A model generated the notes under the pieces. It saw only the letters and a program-made list of their open reading frames with translations, was not told the origin of the DNA and did no database searches. Below, one piece after another: positions 17,201-24,776 of a stretch of 64,000 bases of DNA. The stretch's first letter is position 1. Each line of letters starts with the position of its first letter. Made by a program: the position numbers and the translations under genes. The stretch comes from UBA8079 sp049601915 (lineage in GTDB: Bacteria; Pseudomonadota; Alphaproteobacteria; UBA6615), in the NCBI GenBank assembly GCA_049601915.1, contig JBMYRB010000001.1, positions 558,001 through 622,000 on the forward strand, in the 5' to 3' direction.

Positions 17201-18654
17201 ACATCAGCTACTTCGCGATTGACGCCGACCAGCTTATGGCGGAAAGGCCGTTGCTCGCCCGCCGCCTTCTTGGCGAGTTGACTGAGATGTTCGGTGACGG
17301 AACCTTGGCGCCGCTGCCGCGGCGCAGCTTCGCCGCCTCCGATATTGTCTCTGCCTTCCGCCATATGCAGCAGTCGCGCCATATCGGGAAGATTGTCGTG
17401 GCGATGACCGGTGATGGGGTGGCGCAGTCGGATACGCCGCCGTCCGCCGCTGCCTTTCCGGAGGTTCTGGACGGTGCGGTTCTGGTGACCGGCGGCACCG
17501 CTGGATTTGGCCTCGCCACGGCGGTGTGGCTGGCGGAGCGGGGCGCGCGCGACTTGGTACTGGTCAGCAGGTCGGGATGCGTAGTCGACACTGACGCTCT
17601 GGCCAGGATTACGGCGACCGGCGCGCTCGTGGACGTGCGCAGTTGCGATGTTACCGATCAGAGGGCGGTCTCCGAACTGGTGTCCTCGATTTCGACGGAA
17701 AGTCGGCGGCTTCAGGGTGTTGTGCACGCAGCGGCGGAGTTCGGAGACGAAATCCTGCCAAACCTGACCACGAAGACAATGCACCGCGTGCTTGCCCCTA
17801 AGGTTGCAGGTGGTTGGGCGCTGCACGAGGCGACGAAGGATGTGCCGCTCGATTTCTTCGTCATGTTTTCGTCGATGGCCACGCTGTTCGGCAATCCCGG
17901 CCAAGCCAGCTATGTGGCCGCCAACGCCTATCTCGATGCACTTGCGATTTATCGACAGGAAGCGGAGCTACCCGCCACCTCAATCTGTTGGGGTCCGATC
18001 GCCGACGCTGGCTATCTGACTCGCACCGATGCACTGCGCACGACGTTAGAATCCCGCGCCGGTATCATTGCGACCCCGGCGATGGAGGCACTATCCCACA
18101 TGCCATTCTTGGTCGGTCGCCGCGGTGCGGAGAAGGCGGTGAGTTCGTTCGATCTGACGAACGTCGTCGGACGGCTGCCGACGGCCGGGGCTGCGCGCTA
18201 CCGCGACATTCTCGACCGCCGCGTGTCGAGGAGGGGTGACGAGCCCGAACTGGATATCGAGCGACTTATCGCCGAATCCTCTCCGCATCAGGCGAAAGAT
18301 CGGATAGTAAAATATCTTGCTGGGGAGGCGGCAAAGGTTCTGCATATGCCGGAAGACCGGATCAATACGAAACGGTCAATCTTTGACCTTGGCATGGATT
18401 CTCTGATGGTGGTTGAGCTTATAATCGGACTGGAAGAGGCATGGGGCATCAAGCTGCCGCCTATCGCGGCCGCAACCGATGCAACGCTGGATGATTTCGC
18501 GGACCAAATTATCGGTTTCCTGTCGGACAACACCCCGAAGACCGACGCAGAGGGTATTGGCGAGGCAGAGATCAACGATTTTCTGGCGCGGCATGACGAA
18601 AACCAATCTAGGGAATTTGTTAGCGAAATTAGCGAAGAGTTGAACGAGCGCTAA
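11251..18654 (+). CDS. rkpA: Highly reducing type I polyketide/fatty acid synthase, RkpA-like
   Basis: This 2467-residue megasynthase should build a reduced acyl chain from malonyl-type units. Domain order and key residues are: KS (Cys173 in DTACSSA, His308, His348); AT (Ser628 in GHSIGE, with YPFHS at the specificity site, His731); DH (His928 in DHVIGNTILFPA, Asp1091 in HPVLFDGG); a degenerate methyltransferase (about 1220-1530); ER (NADPH loop HGAAGGVG at 1872-1879); KR (TGGTAGFG near 2080, Ser2208, Tyr2221, Asn2225); and ACP (Ser2384 in GMDSL). The start is GTG, because a TAA lies immediately upstream in frame. There is no thioesterase, so release must come from another enzyme, presumably the oxoamine synthase 23 bases downstream. 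The size, architecture and partner genes match RkpA of Sinorhizobium K-antigen loci. The methyltransferase lacks the SAM glycine motif. Confidence 0.93.
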   Translation: MDSLAIVGYSCRFPGGANSPEKFWELLESGRDCVTEIPEWRWDRQTFLHPDPLEPGKSYTFRAGVIEDVDRFDAEFFGISPREAVQIDPQQRLLLELTWEALERGGIPPERLAGTACSVHIGISATDYSDVRQGDPESGDANFMTGSTLSIAANRISYVFDLRGPSSVTDTACSSALFALNDAWRVLHAGKAEAAIVGAAHLLLSPYPFVGFSKAMMLSPHGQCRAFDANAEGYVRGEGGGVLVLKKLANAQRDNDTIFAVLRGVATNNDGRTKGITQPAEQAQEELLREVYRAARISPSRLSYLEAHGTGTSVGDPIEATAIGMALGQRRLRKKPLIIGSAKTNIGHLEPASGMVGLIKAIEVLRHGVIPASLHFDEPNPKIDFKRLNVRVAHASSLLSDTNKLPVVGVNSFGFGGANGHAILEAAPKSKTPMAKTPKSKAPEAEGVLPLHISARSDAGLRALAGALSDRIESKPEQTLYAVCRTAALGRDHHGHRAVVRADTPDSMISRLRDIAADAEGAGVTLGEAQNPGGRTSFVFSGNGAQWIGMGLRLMDEDPVFAATIQAVDTLVAAKSGVGVIDELRACEEQSRAREATVGQPLIFAIQAAIADSLIARGLVPDAVVGHSIGEVAAAYTACILTLEQAVDLVVRRSSIQERTQYLGGMAAAEIDVEEARKLIAPYDGKVEIAAINCPGSVTLTGDSAALAELGEKLSGRRSRWNPLDLDYPFHSAYLDPHRDETVRLIGDLKPAEGKRRYYSSVIGAFVEGSQLGPEYWWDNMRQTVRLDEAIAAQAADGCTLFVEISPNAIMQSYVRRSLRAADASGRPIPTLRRDRDGCDALSAAVDTAYCEGAALDFAILFPAPALPAELPTYPWQRERYWADGGLNITGQVHMRTEGRILGARFARDLPVWQGQVDEKLYPFLADHVIGNTILFPAAGFAELALEAAVAVGGDGPVAVEELEIRQPLTLDATHRQLLRVETEEDGRIAIGSRPRQQDLPWTKNAVGRVSRANDDELAEMLDDGNAIPLRSWDAEAHYSFAAALGLSYGPQLRSVERIDVLDETSAKVALCVPVDIDDPAAYMLHPVLFDGGLQGLLGLLRGRVADDEAVAYLPVRIERLMVRQPGDMPASCMVRLVQATALSVVADFTWLDEVGVPIASAVGIRFQRALALDRSRPAVGYWSLERVPLSPAGAVPAAASPASVLPAQGLSANWEMEAALDRLSALFASEALHDVGSKDGAAANRVALLEHCLDITLRADLIDPESGEMAKDAAGGAEAAWRQFLAAHPDMLAEATLVGRTGLHLAALLQGQDAAVARADAPTLELLMEGAPFACAAFNTLREAALRIIRAAPLDRQIRVVELDGTFMLPHLARATPTDRIDAAVLSVEGVVPMVDVGLSIDPSFERRVVDFAIPLGESNGWLPASVDLVVSVLRPGAPLDADTLGVIAGLLRPGGALLLSTPRPALWLDMVFGADERWWEVTEEGGWHSPVANADTWRNRLVQAGFADVECRVENGCYVLWARKSTALTKAERKSESAVLIVGDDAPEGLEGALANIGATAIRVPAFSTEEDWEVFWPDFAGNVDMPTLVVLADGLNADPADTATAQLARSDTLCRTATSLVRSLVATKLSKTPTLALLTNSGRDPAFGALRGLGRVMQNEYPELRTRLIDLDDGVAVATLADELLFGIDEDEVELDADKRTGLRLRPDREREEPLAKIGSGTSVLSFTPGNLRSLNWTGRPAGEVPPGTVEIEVRAAGLNFRDVMFSMGLLPSEALENGFAGATLGMEAAGEIVRVGADVADLKPGDRVFCFAPQCFADRVMAEAHAVVPIPAEMDFAGAASIVTVFFTAWYALKELAMVEPGERVLIHGAAGGVGLAAIQIARHLGVEIYATAGSAEKRDIVRLMGVPEANIFSSRDGTFDHSVMRATGGKGVDVVLNSLHGEAISKGLRSLKAFGRFIELGKRDFYIDTKVGLRPFRKNISYFAIDADQLMAERPLLARRLLGELTEMFGDGTLAPLPRRSFAASDIVSAFRHMQQSRHIGKIVVAMTGDGVAQSDTPPSAAAFPEVLDGAVLVTGGTAGFGLATAVWLAERGARDLVLVSRSGCVVDTDALARITATGALVDVRSCDVTDQRAVSELVSSISTESRRLQGVVHAAAEFGDEILPNLTTKTMHRVLAPKVAGGWALHEATKDVPLDFFVMFSSMATLFGNPGQASYVAANAYLDALAIYRQEAELPATSICWGPIADAGYLTRTDALRTTLESRAGIIATPAMEALSHMPFLVGRRGAEKAVSSFDLTNVVGRLPTAGAARYRDILDRRVSRRGDEPELDIERLIAESSPHQAKDRIVKYLAGEAAKVLHMPEDRINTKRSIFDLGMDSLMVVELIIGLEEAWGIKLPPIAAATDATLDDFADQIIGFLSDNTPKTDAEGIGEAEINDFLARHDENQSREFVSEISEELNER

Positions 18655-18677
18655 TCACATAGACTGGAGTTGTATAG

Positions 18678-20030
18678 GTGGCATTAGACAAGGGGCTATC
18701 GAGCCTCTCTCCAGAGGCGAAGCGTAAAATTATCGCACGTTTTTCCGAAAGGCGGGGTGTGGGCGACAAAGCAGGCAGGACCGACACTGCGCAAGCCAAG
18801 CGCCAGGAGCAGATTCCTGAAAGCTACTACCGGCCCAATCAGTTCTCCGCTTACAAGCAGATTGAGATGCACCGGCTGATCGGCGAGCACGCTAACGTGT
18901 CCTCACCATTCTTCAAGGTTCACGATGGCGTGGCCGCCGACACAACTGTCATCGACGGGCGCGAACTGCTGAATTTCTCCACCTATAACTATCTTGGTCT
19001 CAATGGCGATCCCCGGGTTGGAGCGGCAGCCGCGGAGGCGACCGAGCGCTTCGGCACCTCGGCCTCGGCTAGCCGCCTGGTCTCGGGGGAGCGGCCGCCA
19101 CACCGCGCTCTTGAAGAAGCGCTAGCTGATTTTCATGGCACCACCGACGCGCTGGCCTTCGTTTCGGGGCATGCCACCAACATCGCCGTGATCGGCACGC
19201 TAATGGGGCCGCACGACCTTATCCTGCACGACCGCCTGATCCATAATTCCGTCCTTGTCGGCGCACAGCTGACGGGGGCTACGCGAATGAATTTCCCACA
19301 CAACGACTGGCGGGCTGTCGATGCCATCCTGCTCGAGCAACGCGACCGCTATGAAAAGATTCTGATTTGCGTCGAGGGGATGTACAGCATGGATGGCGAT
19401 ATCTGCCCACTGGACCGTTTTATCGAGGTCAAGAATTGCCACAAGGCTCTGTTGATGGTTGATGAAGCCCATTCGGTCGGTGTGCTCGGCGCTACGGGGC
19501 GCGGCATCGGCGAGCATGCTGGTGTCGCTGGGTCGGACGTCGATATATGGATGGGAACCTTGTCCAAGACGTTTGCTGCCTGCGGCGGCTATATCGCAGG
19601 CGAGGCCGCGCTGATCGAACTTTTGCGGTATAGCGCTCCGGGCTTTGTCTACAGCGTCGGCATGTCGCCGCCGATCGCCGCGGCCGCGCTGGAAAGCCTG
19701 CGTATCATGCTGAGGGAGCCTGAACGGGTCGCCCTGCTGCAGCGCAATAGTGCGCATTGCCTTGCTGCAATGCGCGCCTGCAATCTCGATACCGGGTTCT
19801 CGCAGGGCTTCGGGGTGGTTCCGGTGGTGACCGGCAGCTCAATGTTGGCGGTGGAGATGTCGAATACGCTGTTCAATCGCGGCATCAGTGTCCAGCCAAT
19901 CATCTATCCCGCGGTTGAGGAAGGCCGGGCCCGGCTGCGGTTCTTTCTGAGTAGCACCCACAAACCGGAACAGATTGAGGAGACAGCTGACGCCGTCGCA
20001 TTGGCGATGGCAACGCTGTCGAAACAATGA
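18678..20030 (+). CDS. rkpG: Alpha-oxoamine synthase, RkpG-like
   Basis: This 450-residue PLP enzyme belongs to the family of 8-amino-7-oxononanoate synthase, serine palmitoyltransferase and KBL, which decarboxylate an amino acid and acylate it to give an alpha-amino ketone. Lys297 (GTLSKTFAACGGY) should hold PLP. MVDEAHSVGVLG carries the PLP-ring Asp/His, and FSTYNYLGLNG and ASASRLVSGE are typical. The start is GTG with GGAG eight bases before it. An extra N-terminal stretch of about 60 polar residues, longer than in BioF, may dock to the synthase ACP. It follows the PKS by 23 bases. Its likely job is to offload the PKS chain onto an amino acid, as fungal and bacterial PKS/oxoamine synthase pairs do. 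The amino acid is unknown. Confidence 0.9.
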   Translation: MALDKGLSSLSPEAKRKIIARFSERRGVGDKAGRTDTAQAKRQEQIPESYYRPNQFSAYKQIEMHRLIGEHANVSSPFFKVHDGVAADTTVIDGRELLNFSTYNYLGLNGDPRVGAAAAEATERFGTSASASRLVSGERPPHRALEEALADFHGTTDALAFVSGHATNIAVIGTLMGPHDLILHDRLIHNSVLVGAQLTGATRMNFPHNDWRAVDAILLEQRDRYEKILICVEGMYSMDGDICPLDRFIEVKNCHKALLMVDEAHSVGVLGATGRGIGEHAGVAGSDVDIWMGTLSKTFAACGGYIAGEAALIELLRYSAPGFVYSVGMSPPIAAAALESLRIMLREPERVALLQRNSAHCLAAMRACNLDTGFSQGFGVVPVVTGSSMLAVEMSNTLFNRGISVQPIIYPAVEEGRARLRFFLSSTHKPEQIEETADAVALAMATLSKQ

Positions 20031-20088
20031 TCGAGCTGCACGTTGCGCGGACAATTAGGCGAGCGTCTCGTCTGCGCCCGCGGGCTAT

Positions 20089-21102
20089 ATGATGATGCGA
20101 TTTATCCGTCCGATACAGCATGTTCTCGCCATATTTTCAAAGCAGAAGTCATTCCTCTCCAATCCTGTCATTGCTTCTCCTCTGCTGAACCGTTTGGGCC
20201 TGCACGTGTTCAGGGTGGTTGCCGCCCGGGGGATTTACAGGCTCCGCTTGCTCGTGCTGGCGCCGCTGGTCGATGTTGAGGATCGCCGGCTCTTCGCGCG
20301 GCAGGGCTATCTGGTCAAACGAGATTTTCTTTCCCAAGCCGAGTTGGAGAGTCTGCGCAGCGAGATTGCTGCGCTGGAGGCTCGCATCCACGAAACCATT
20401 GAAGGCGATACGAGAAACCAGCGTGTTTTTGTCGACGCAACCAGCATGGCGCGGCTACCAACGCTCCGCGACATGCTAGTCGCCGGCAGCCGGACCGCGG
20501 TGATCCGTTACACCAACTCCAAAAACCGTCTGCCGCTGGTCTTTATCGAGAACCTCCTAAGGGGTGCGCTGCCCGGCAACGCACAGGATCCGCAATCGAC
20601 ACCCCATCGCGACACCTTTCATCCCACTATAAAAGCTTGGCTGTTTATCGACGATGTAACGTCGGAAAGTGGGCCCTTTACCTACGTACCGGGTTCGCAC
20701 CGGCTAACGGCACGCCGGCTTCGTTGGGAATATGCTCGCAGCCTCGTGGCGCGCAATCTCTCCGACGGTCACTCTGAGGACGGCTCGTTCCGTGCGACGG
20801 AGGAGGATATCGTGACATTGGGTTCCAGCGATCCAGTGAGGTTCGCAGTGCCGGCGAACACTCTGGTCGTTGCTGACACCTCGGGGATACACTGGCGTGG
20901 CGGTGCGTCTGCGCGCACCCGCCGAAGGGCGATTTGGATTCAGAGCCGGGATAACCCGTTCAGCCCGACGCTCACCCCTTTTCCGCAGAAAACGCGCAGG
21001 GTGACCGAATACTTCGTGAAGCGGCACCTGGCCCGTTTTGACGCATCCGTTGGCGGAAGGGAGGGAGAGCGCGTTTTCACGGGCAGATTGTCGGGCGGAT
21101 GA
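20089..21102 (+). CDS. Phytanoyl-CoA dioxygenase-like Fe(II)/2-oxoglutarate hydroxylase
   Basis: This 337-residue protein carries the PhyH-type double-stranded beta-helix. The iron triad is His173-x-Asp175 (TPHRDTFHP) and His268 (SGIHWRGGAS), with the nearby RRR likely supplying the 2-oxoglutarate-binding Arg. FIDDVTSESGPFTYVPGSHR is the family's typical core. The first 60 residues are hydrophobic and basic and may lie at the membrane. Three ATGs in a row (20089, 20092, 20095) give nearly the same product. It follows the oxoamine synthase by 58 bases and precedes the sugar genes by 116. Family members hydroxylate lipids and small molecules, so hydroxylation of the amino lipid is a sensible inference, but a sugar or other substrate is possible. 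Confidence 0.85.
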   Translation: MMMRFIRPIQHVLAIFSKQKSFLSNPVIASPLLNRLGLHVFRVVAARGIYRLRLLVLAPLVDVEDRRLFARQGYLVKRDFLSQAELESLRSEIAALEARIHETIEGDTRNQRVFVDATSMARLPTLRDMLVAGSRTAVIRYTNSKNRLPLVFIENLLRGALPGNAQDPQSTPHRDTFHPTIKAWLFIDDVTSESGPFTYVPGSHRLTARRLRWEYARSLVARNLSDGHSEDGSFRATEEDIVTLGSSDPVRFAVPANTLVVADTSGIHWRGGASARTRRRAIWIQSRDNPFSPTLTPFPQKTRRVTEYFVKRHLARFDASVGGREGERVFTGRLSGG

Positions 21103-21217
21103 AAGTTGATGTGAACAGAAAACCGTTTTAGCAACAAGAACGTTGTCTTGGGTAGTATTGTACGGATCGAGAACAATCCCTTATCATTGAAAGCTATTGA
21201 TCGGCGAGTGCGTATAG

Positions 21218-23110
21218 ATGATTTCCACATGGAGTAAGCATCAGAAGAATCCTGAAGATCAGGTTGATGATTGCGCACAAAATCCCGATAGAATCAGGGT
21301 TATTGCAGAACTCGGTATCAACCATAAGGGGAGTTCTGATGTTGCCCATGAGTTGATCGATATCGCTGCCGCATCCCGTGCCTGGGGAGTCAAGTTTCAG
21401 TACCGCAACATCGACAATTTCTATCATTCGACCGACCAGATCGGCGACGAGATCATCAGCGAGGAAATCGAGCGCGTTAAACTGACTGCACAGGAGGTCG
21501 TGGACCTCGCGGCGTATACGCGTGAGCGCGGTCTCCGGGCCGGGCTGAGCGTCTTCAAAGCCTCCGATATCGACGATTTCGGCGCTGATGCGGCGGTGTT
21601 TGACTTCTTCAAGGTTCCCTCCGCCGAGTTAATGAATGACGAGATTTTCGCCCGGTATGTAGAGCAAAAGAAACTCATCATCATCAGTACCGGGGGCCAC
21701 ACCGAGGAGGTTATCCTCGGCCGCATCGCGGAGCTTCAAGGGGACAGCGTCGTCTTCATGCACTGCATCGCGAACTATCCAGTCATGACTGGCAACCAGC
21801 AACTTGCCTTCATCGAGTTGATGAAGCGGCACGTACGCGGCCCGGTCGGCTATTCCAGTCATGACGAGGACTGGGAGGTCTGCCTGCTGGCCATGGCTGA
21901 AGGCGCGGCATATATCGAGCGGCACCTTACGCTTGATAAGCAGGGTGGTGGGCTGGACGATTCGACCAGCTCGGACGCCGCAGAATTTGCCAAAATATGC
22001 AATTTTGCCGAGTTGTACCCGGTGATCCGTAGCAGCGGCCCAAGGGTGCCCAATCAAGGTGAGTTCCTCAACATGCAGAACCTGGGGACATCGCTGGTAG
22101 CCACCTGTGACTTCGCCGTGGGCGAATGCGTCGATGAATCGAAGCTGATTCTGTGCGCCCCGCGAAACGGGCTGACAAAGGCCGAATTCAGCCGTTTGCG
22201 CGACCTACCTTTGCGCGAGGCCCTTCGGCGGGGCGAGCCGGTGACCGAATTCCACTACAATAAGTTTTACGACGGTGCGTCCGCCGATCTGACAGCGTTC
22301 GCAGACAGGTACGACCTCTCGATACCGGTGCGATTCCACGATTGTGCCGAACTGATAAACCGACTCGGCTTACGCAATTTGGAGCTACACTTGTCCTATG
22401 GCGAAGTGAGGCGCGCGGACACCGATTGGGACACTTTTGACAGGCTGTTGCCGGCTGACAAAAAGTACAGCATCCATCTTCCTGATTATCTCAGGGGAAA
22501 CCGGCTGATTGACCCGCTGTCGGCTGATGCCGCCACACGGGAAGACAGCCTCCAGATAATCGACGGCGTAAGGCTGATCACCGAACGCCTAGCGGACAAG
22601 ACAGGCTATGCCGTGCCGGTAGTCGGCAGCTTCTCGCGGGAGAGCGCAGAGAACAAGGATGTCTCGCTCGACAATATCTTCGGCTTCCTGGACTCTGTCC
22701 GCACCGATGCCTTTGTTGTCTATCCGCAGTGGTTGCCTCGCATCGCTTGGTATTTCGGGGGCGCGGAGAAGCTCAACATGTTCTGCGACGGCGTGGATAT
22801 TGCGTATATCGTCAAGCACAAAGTGCCGATCTGCCTCGACGTTTCGCACCTGATCTTGTCGGCCAACTATGAGTCAGCCTCATGGCAAGATTGGCTTGAA
22901 CAGCTAGCCCCGTTTGCCGGCCACATACATTTGGCGGATGCGGTGGGGGTCGATGGCGAGGGCATCGAGTTTGGTGCCGGGGACCTGCGCAACATTGATC
23001 GGATACTGGAAATACCCAGCCGCAAGGTGCTGGAAGTGTGGCAGGGCCATCTCGGTAAGGGATATGGTTTCTACGAGGCACTAAAATTTCTGCAGGCAGC
23101 CTATGAGTAA
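21218..23110 (+). CDS. NeuB-family nonulosonate synthase fused to a TIM-barrel sugar isomerase-like domain
   Basis: This 630-residue protein has three parts. Residues about 25-270 form a NeuB-type barrel (RVIAELGINHKGSSD, FMHCIANYPV, GYSSHDEDWE, AAYIERHLTLDK), which condenses PEP with an amino- or deoxy-sugar aldehyde. Residues about 285-345 resemble the SAF/antifreeze-like domain that closes the active site (NLGTSLVATCDFAVGE, APRNGLTKAEFS). From about 350 to the end there is a second barrel like sugar-phosphate isomerase/epimerase or AP-endonuclease-2 proteins (KYSIHLPDYLRGN, PICLDVSHLILSANYE, GHIHLADAVGVDGEG). Standard NeuB enzymes are about 340-350 residues, so the C-terminal half is an added domain. 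The gene is the first of the long sugar operon and overlaps the next by eight bases. The exact 9- or 10-carbon product is unknown. Confidence 0.85.
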   Translation: MISTWSKHQKNPEDQVDDCAQNPDRIRVIAELGINHKGSSDVAHELIDIAAASRAWGVKFQYRNIDNFYHSTDQIGDEIISEEIERVKLTAQEVVDLAAYTRERGLRAGLSVFKASDIDDFGADAAVFDFFKVPSAELMNDEIFARYVEQKKLIIISTGGHTEEVILGRIAELQGDSVVFMHCIANYPVMTGNQQLAFIELMKRHVRGPVGYSSHDEDWEVCLLAMAEGAAYIERHLTLDKQGGGLDDSTSSDAAEFAKICNFAELYPVIRSSGPRVPNQGEFLNMQNLGTSLVATCDFAVGECVDESKLILCAPRNGLTKAEFSRLRDLPLREALRRGEPVTEFHYNKFYDGASADLTAFADRYDLSIPVRFHDCAELINRLGLRNLELHLSYGEVRRADTDWDTFDRLLPADKKYSIHLPDYLRGNRLIDPLSADAATREDSLQIIDGVRLITERLADKTGYAVPVVGSFSRESAENKDVSLDNIFGFLDSVRTDAFVVYPQWLPRIAWYFGGAEKLNMFCDGVDIAYIVKHKVPICLDVSHLILSANYESASWQDWLEQLAPFAGHIHLADAVGVDGEGIEFGAGDLRNIDRILEIPSRKVLEVWQGHLGKGYGFYEALKFLQAAYE

Positions 23111-24125
23111 GGTTCTAGTCACCGGGGTAACAGGTCAAGATGGGGCCTTCATCGCGAAGAAGCTAATTTCGGAAGGGCACCAGGTCTTCGGAACGACACG
23201 CAGGGGCAGTAGCCCGAAAGTCGACCGCTTGATCGAAATCGATATACTAGGCGACATTGAGCTAATTTCACTTGAGATATCCGAGTTCGCGAACGTCCAG
23301 AGCGTGCTCGATGAGGTTCGTCCTGACTTTGTTTACAACCTGGCCGCCGACAGTTTTGTCGATGACAGCCACAAGCACCCGCAGTACACGGCTCTGGTAA
23401 ACTATACCGGTGTACTAAATATTCTGGAAGCCATTCGAATTCTCAAGCTGGATTCGCGATTATTTCAAGCCTCGACCTCCGACATGTTTGGGTATGTACA
23501 GTCATCGCCGCAGTCAGAGGAAACGCCCTTCAATCCGATCAACCCCTACAGCATCTCAAAGCTGGCCGCACACCACATGGTGAAGAACTACCGCGAAACC
23601 TATGGCATGCACGTCGTTAGCGGTATCATGTACAATCATGAATCCGAGTTGCGAGGCAAACAGTTCGTCACCCGAAAAATATCCAGCTGGCTCGCTAAGA
23701 TCAGAGCCGGCTATGATAAACCCATACCGCTCGGCAATCTCGATGCGGCGCGCGATTGGGGCTATGCACCAGAATTCGTGGACGCGATGGTCGCGATTTT
23801 GGAGGCGGATGAGCCTCGCGATTTCGTAATTGCAACGAATACAATTACCACGGTGCGGGAGTTCTTGCGCTGGTGCTGCGAGTCTGTCGGGTTTGACGTT
23901 GAGTTTGATGGGAGCGGTGCTGACGAGACGTGCATAGACCGGAAATCGGGCCGTAAAATTGCAGTAGTTGATCAAAAATATTTCCGCACTATTGACGTTC
24001 AAGTTTTGCAGGGTGACGCGACCCGGCTGCGTGAGGCCGTTGGATGGACGCACCGCACAAGCGCAAGGGAGCTCGCCAATATTATGACTACGCACGATAT
24101 CGAAATTCTGAACGGTAGAAAATGA
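23103..24125 (+). CDS. GDP-mannose 4,6-dehydratase-like SDR
   Basis: This 340-residue extended SDR matches the GMD family: the NAD(P) loop GVTGQDGAFIAK at residues 8-19, RRGSSPKVDRL, NLAADSFVDDS, and the late signature NHESELRGKQFVTRKI. The catalytic Tyr149 and Lys153 (YSISK) are present. Where GMD has Ser/Thr-Ser-Glu (STSELYG), this protein has STSDMFG, so Asp127 replaces the acid/base Glu. That change could slow or alter 4,6-dehydration. It overlaps the NeuB-like gene by eight bases. In this operon the substrate may be an NDP-heptose rather than GDP-mannose, as in known 6-deoxyheptose pathways, but that is inference. Confidence 0.85.
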   Translation: MSKVLVTGVTGQDGAFIAKKLISEGHQVFGTTRRGSSPKVDRLIEIDILGDIELISLEISEFANVQSVLDEVRPDFVYNLAADSFVDDSHKHPQYTALVNYTGVLNILEAIRILKLDSRLFQASTSDMFGYVQSSPQSEETPFNPINPYSISKLAAHHMVKNYRETYGMHVVSGIMYNHESELRGKQFVTRKISSWLAKIRAGYDKPIPLGNLDAARDWGYAPEFVDAMVAILEADEPRDFVIATNTITTVREFLRWCCESVGFDVEFDGSGADETCIDRKSGRKIAVVDQKYFRTIDVQVLQGDATRLREAVGWTHRTSARELANIMTTHDIEILNGRK

Positions 24126-24172
24126 CTACTAAAACCTCCCAATTCGCTACCGTTGCGGGACCATGAGCAGCC

Positions 24173-24772
24173 ATGCGCGGCGCAGTCTTTCTCGACCGGG
24201 ATGGCACGGTTAACCGCAGCGAAGTGCGGGACGGCAGACCGTACGCTCCTATCAGGTTGGAGGATTTCGAGATTTTTCCGGCTGCGGTCGCGATGGTTGA
24301 GCGAATCCGCGCCGAGGGATATCCTGTCATCATCGTCACCAATCAGCCGGATCTTGCCACAGGCAAGCAGACGCGCGCCGTCTTGGACGCCATGCACGAT
24401 CAGCTGCGGTCAGAATTGGGTGTGCTTGATATCCTCATATGCCCGCATACGGACGACGCGGGTTGCGAATGTCGGAAACCCAAGCCCGGGATGATCCTTG
24501 AAGCAGCTCGCAAATGGGGCGTCGACTTGCGGCGCTCTGTCATGGTCGGCGACCGCTGGAGGGATATAGAAGCGGGCCGCGCAGCGGGCTGTTCGACGGT
24601 ATTTGTCGATAGAGGGTATACGGAGGAAACGGCCGGATCGCCTGCAGACATTAGCGTACAGTTACTCGGCGACGCGATGGAATTTATCCTGGCCCGGCTG
24701 CAGGCGCCCGATGACGCAATCCCGGAGCGTGGCCATCGCCGTTCCGGCATCCTTGATCTTGAGAGTGGATAG
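24173..24772 (+). CDS. gmhB: HAD-IIIA phosphatase, GmhB-like
   Basis: This 199-residue phosphatase resembles D,D-heptose-1,7-bisphosphate 7-phosphatase. The nucleophile motif is FLDRDGTVN (Asp8, Asp10). PVIIVTNQPDLATG carries motif II Thr. CPHTDDAGCECRKPKPGM carries the zinc-type Cys/His set followed by motif III Lys, and MVGDRWRDIEAG is motif IV. The zinc-binding loop is the GmhB trademark. It is five bases before the GmhA-like gene and belongs to the heptose set with the transaldolase and the HldE-like protein. The C-terminal 25 residues are not conserved. Confidence 0.88.
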   Translation: MRGAVFLDRDGTVNRSEVRDGRPYAPIRLEDFEIFPAAVAMVERIRAEGYPVIIVTNQPDLATGKQTRAVLDAMHDQLRSELGVLDILICPHTDDAGCECRKPKPGMILEAARKWGVDLRRSVMVGDRWRDIEAGRAAGCSTVFVDRGYTEETAGSPADISVQLLGDAMEFILARLQAPDDAIPERGHRRSGILDLESG

Positions 24773-24776
24773 ATAG

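Noticed and set aside
16129..17904. A 591-codon open frame on the minus strand
   Set aside because: It lies wholly antisense to the ER and KR domains of the polyketide synthase, is rich in Arg, His and Gln, and matches no family. It is a shadow of a high-GC gene.
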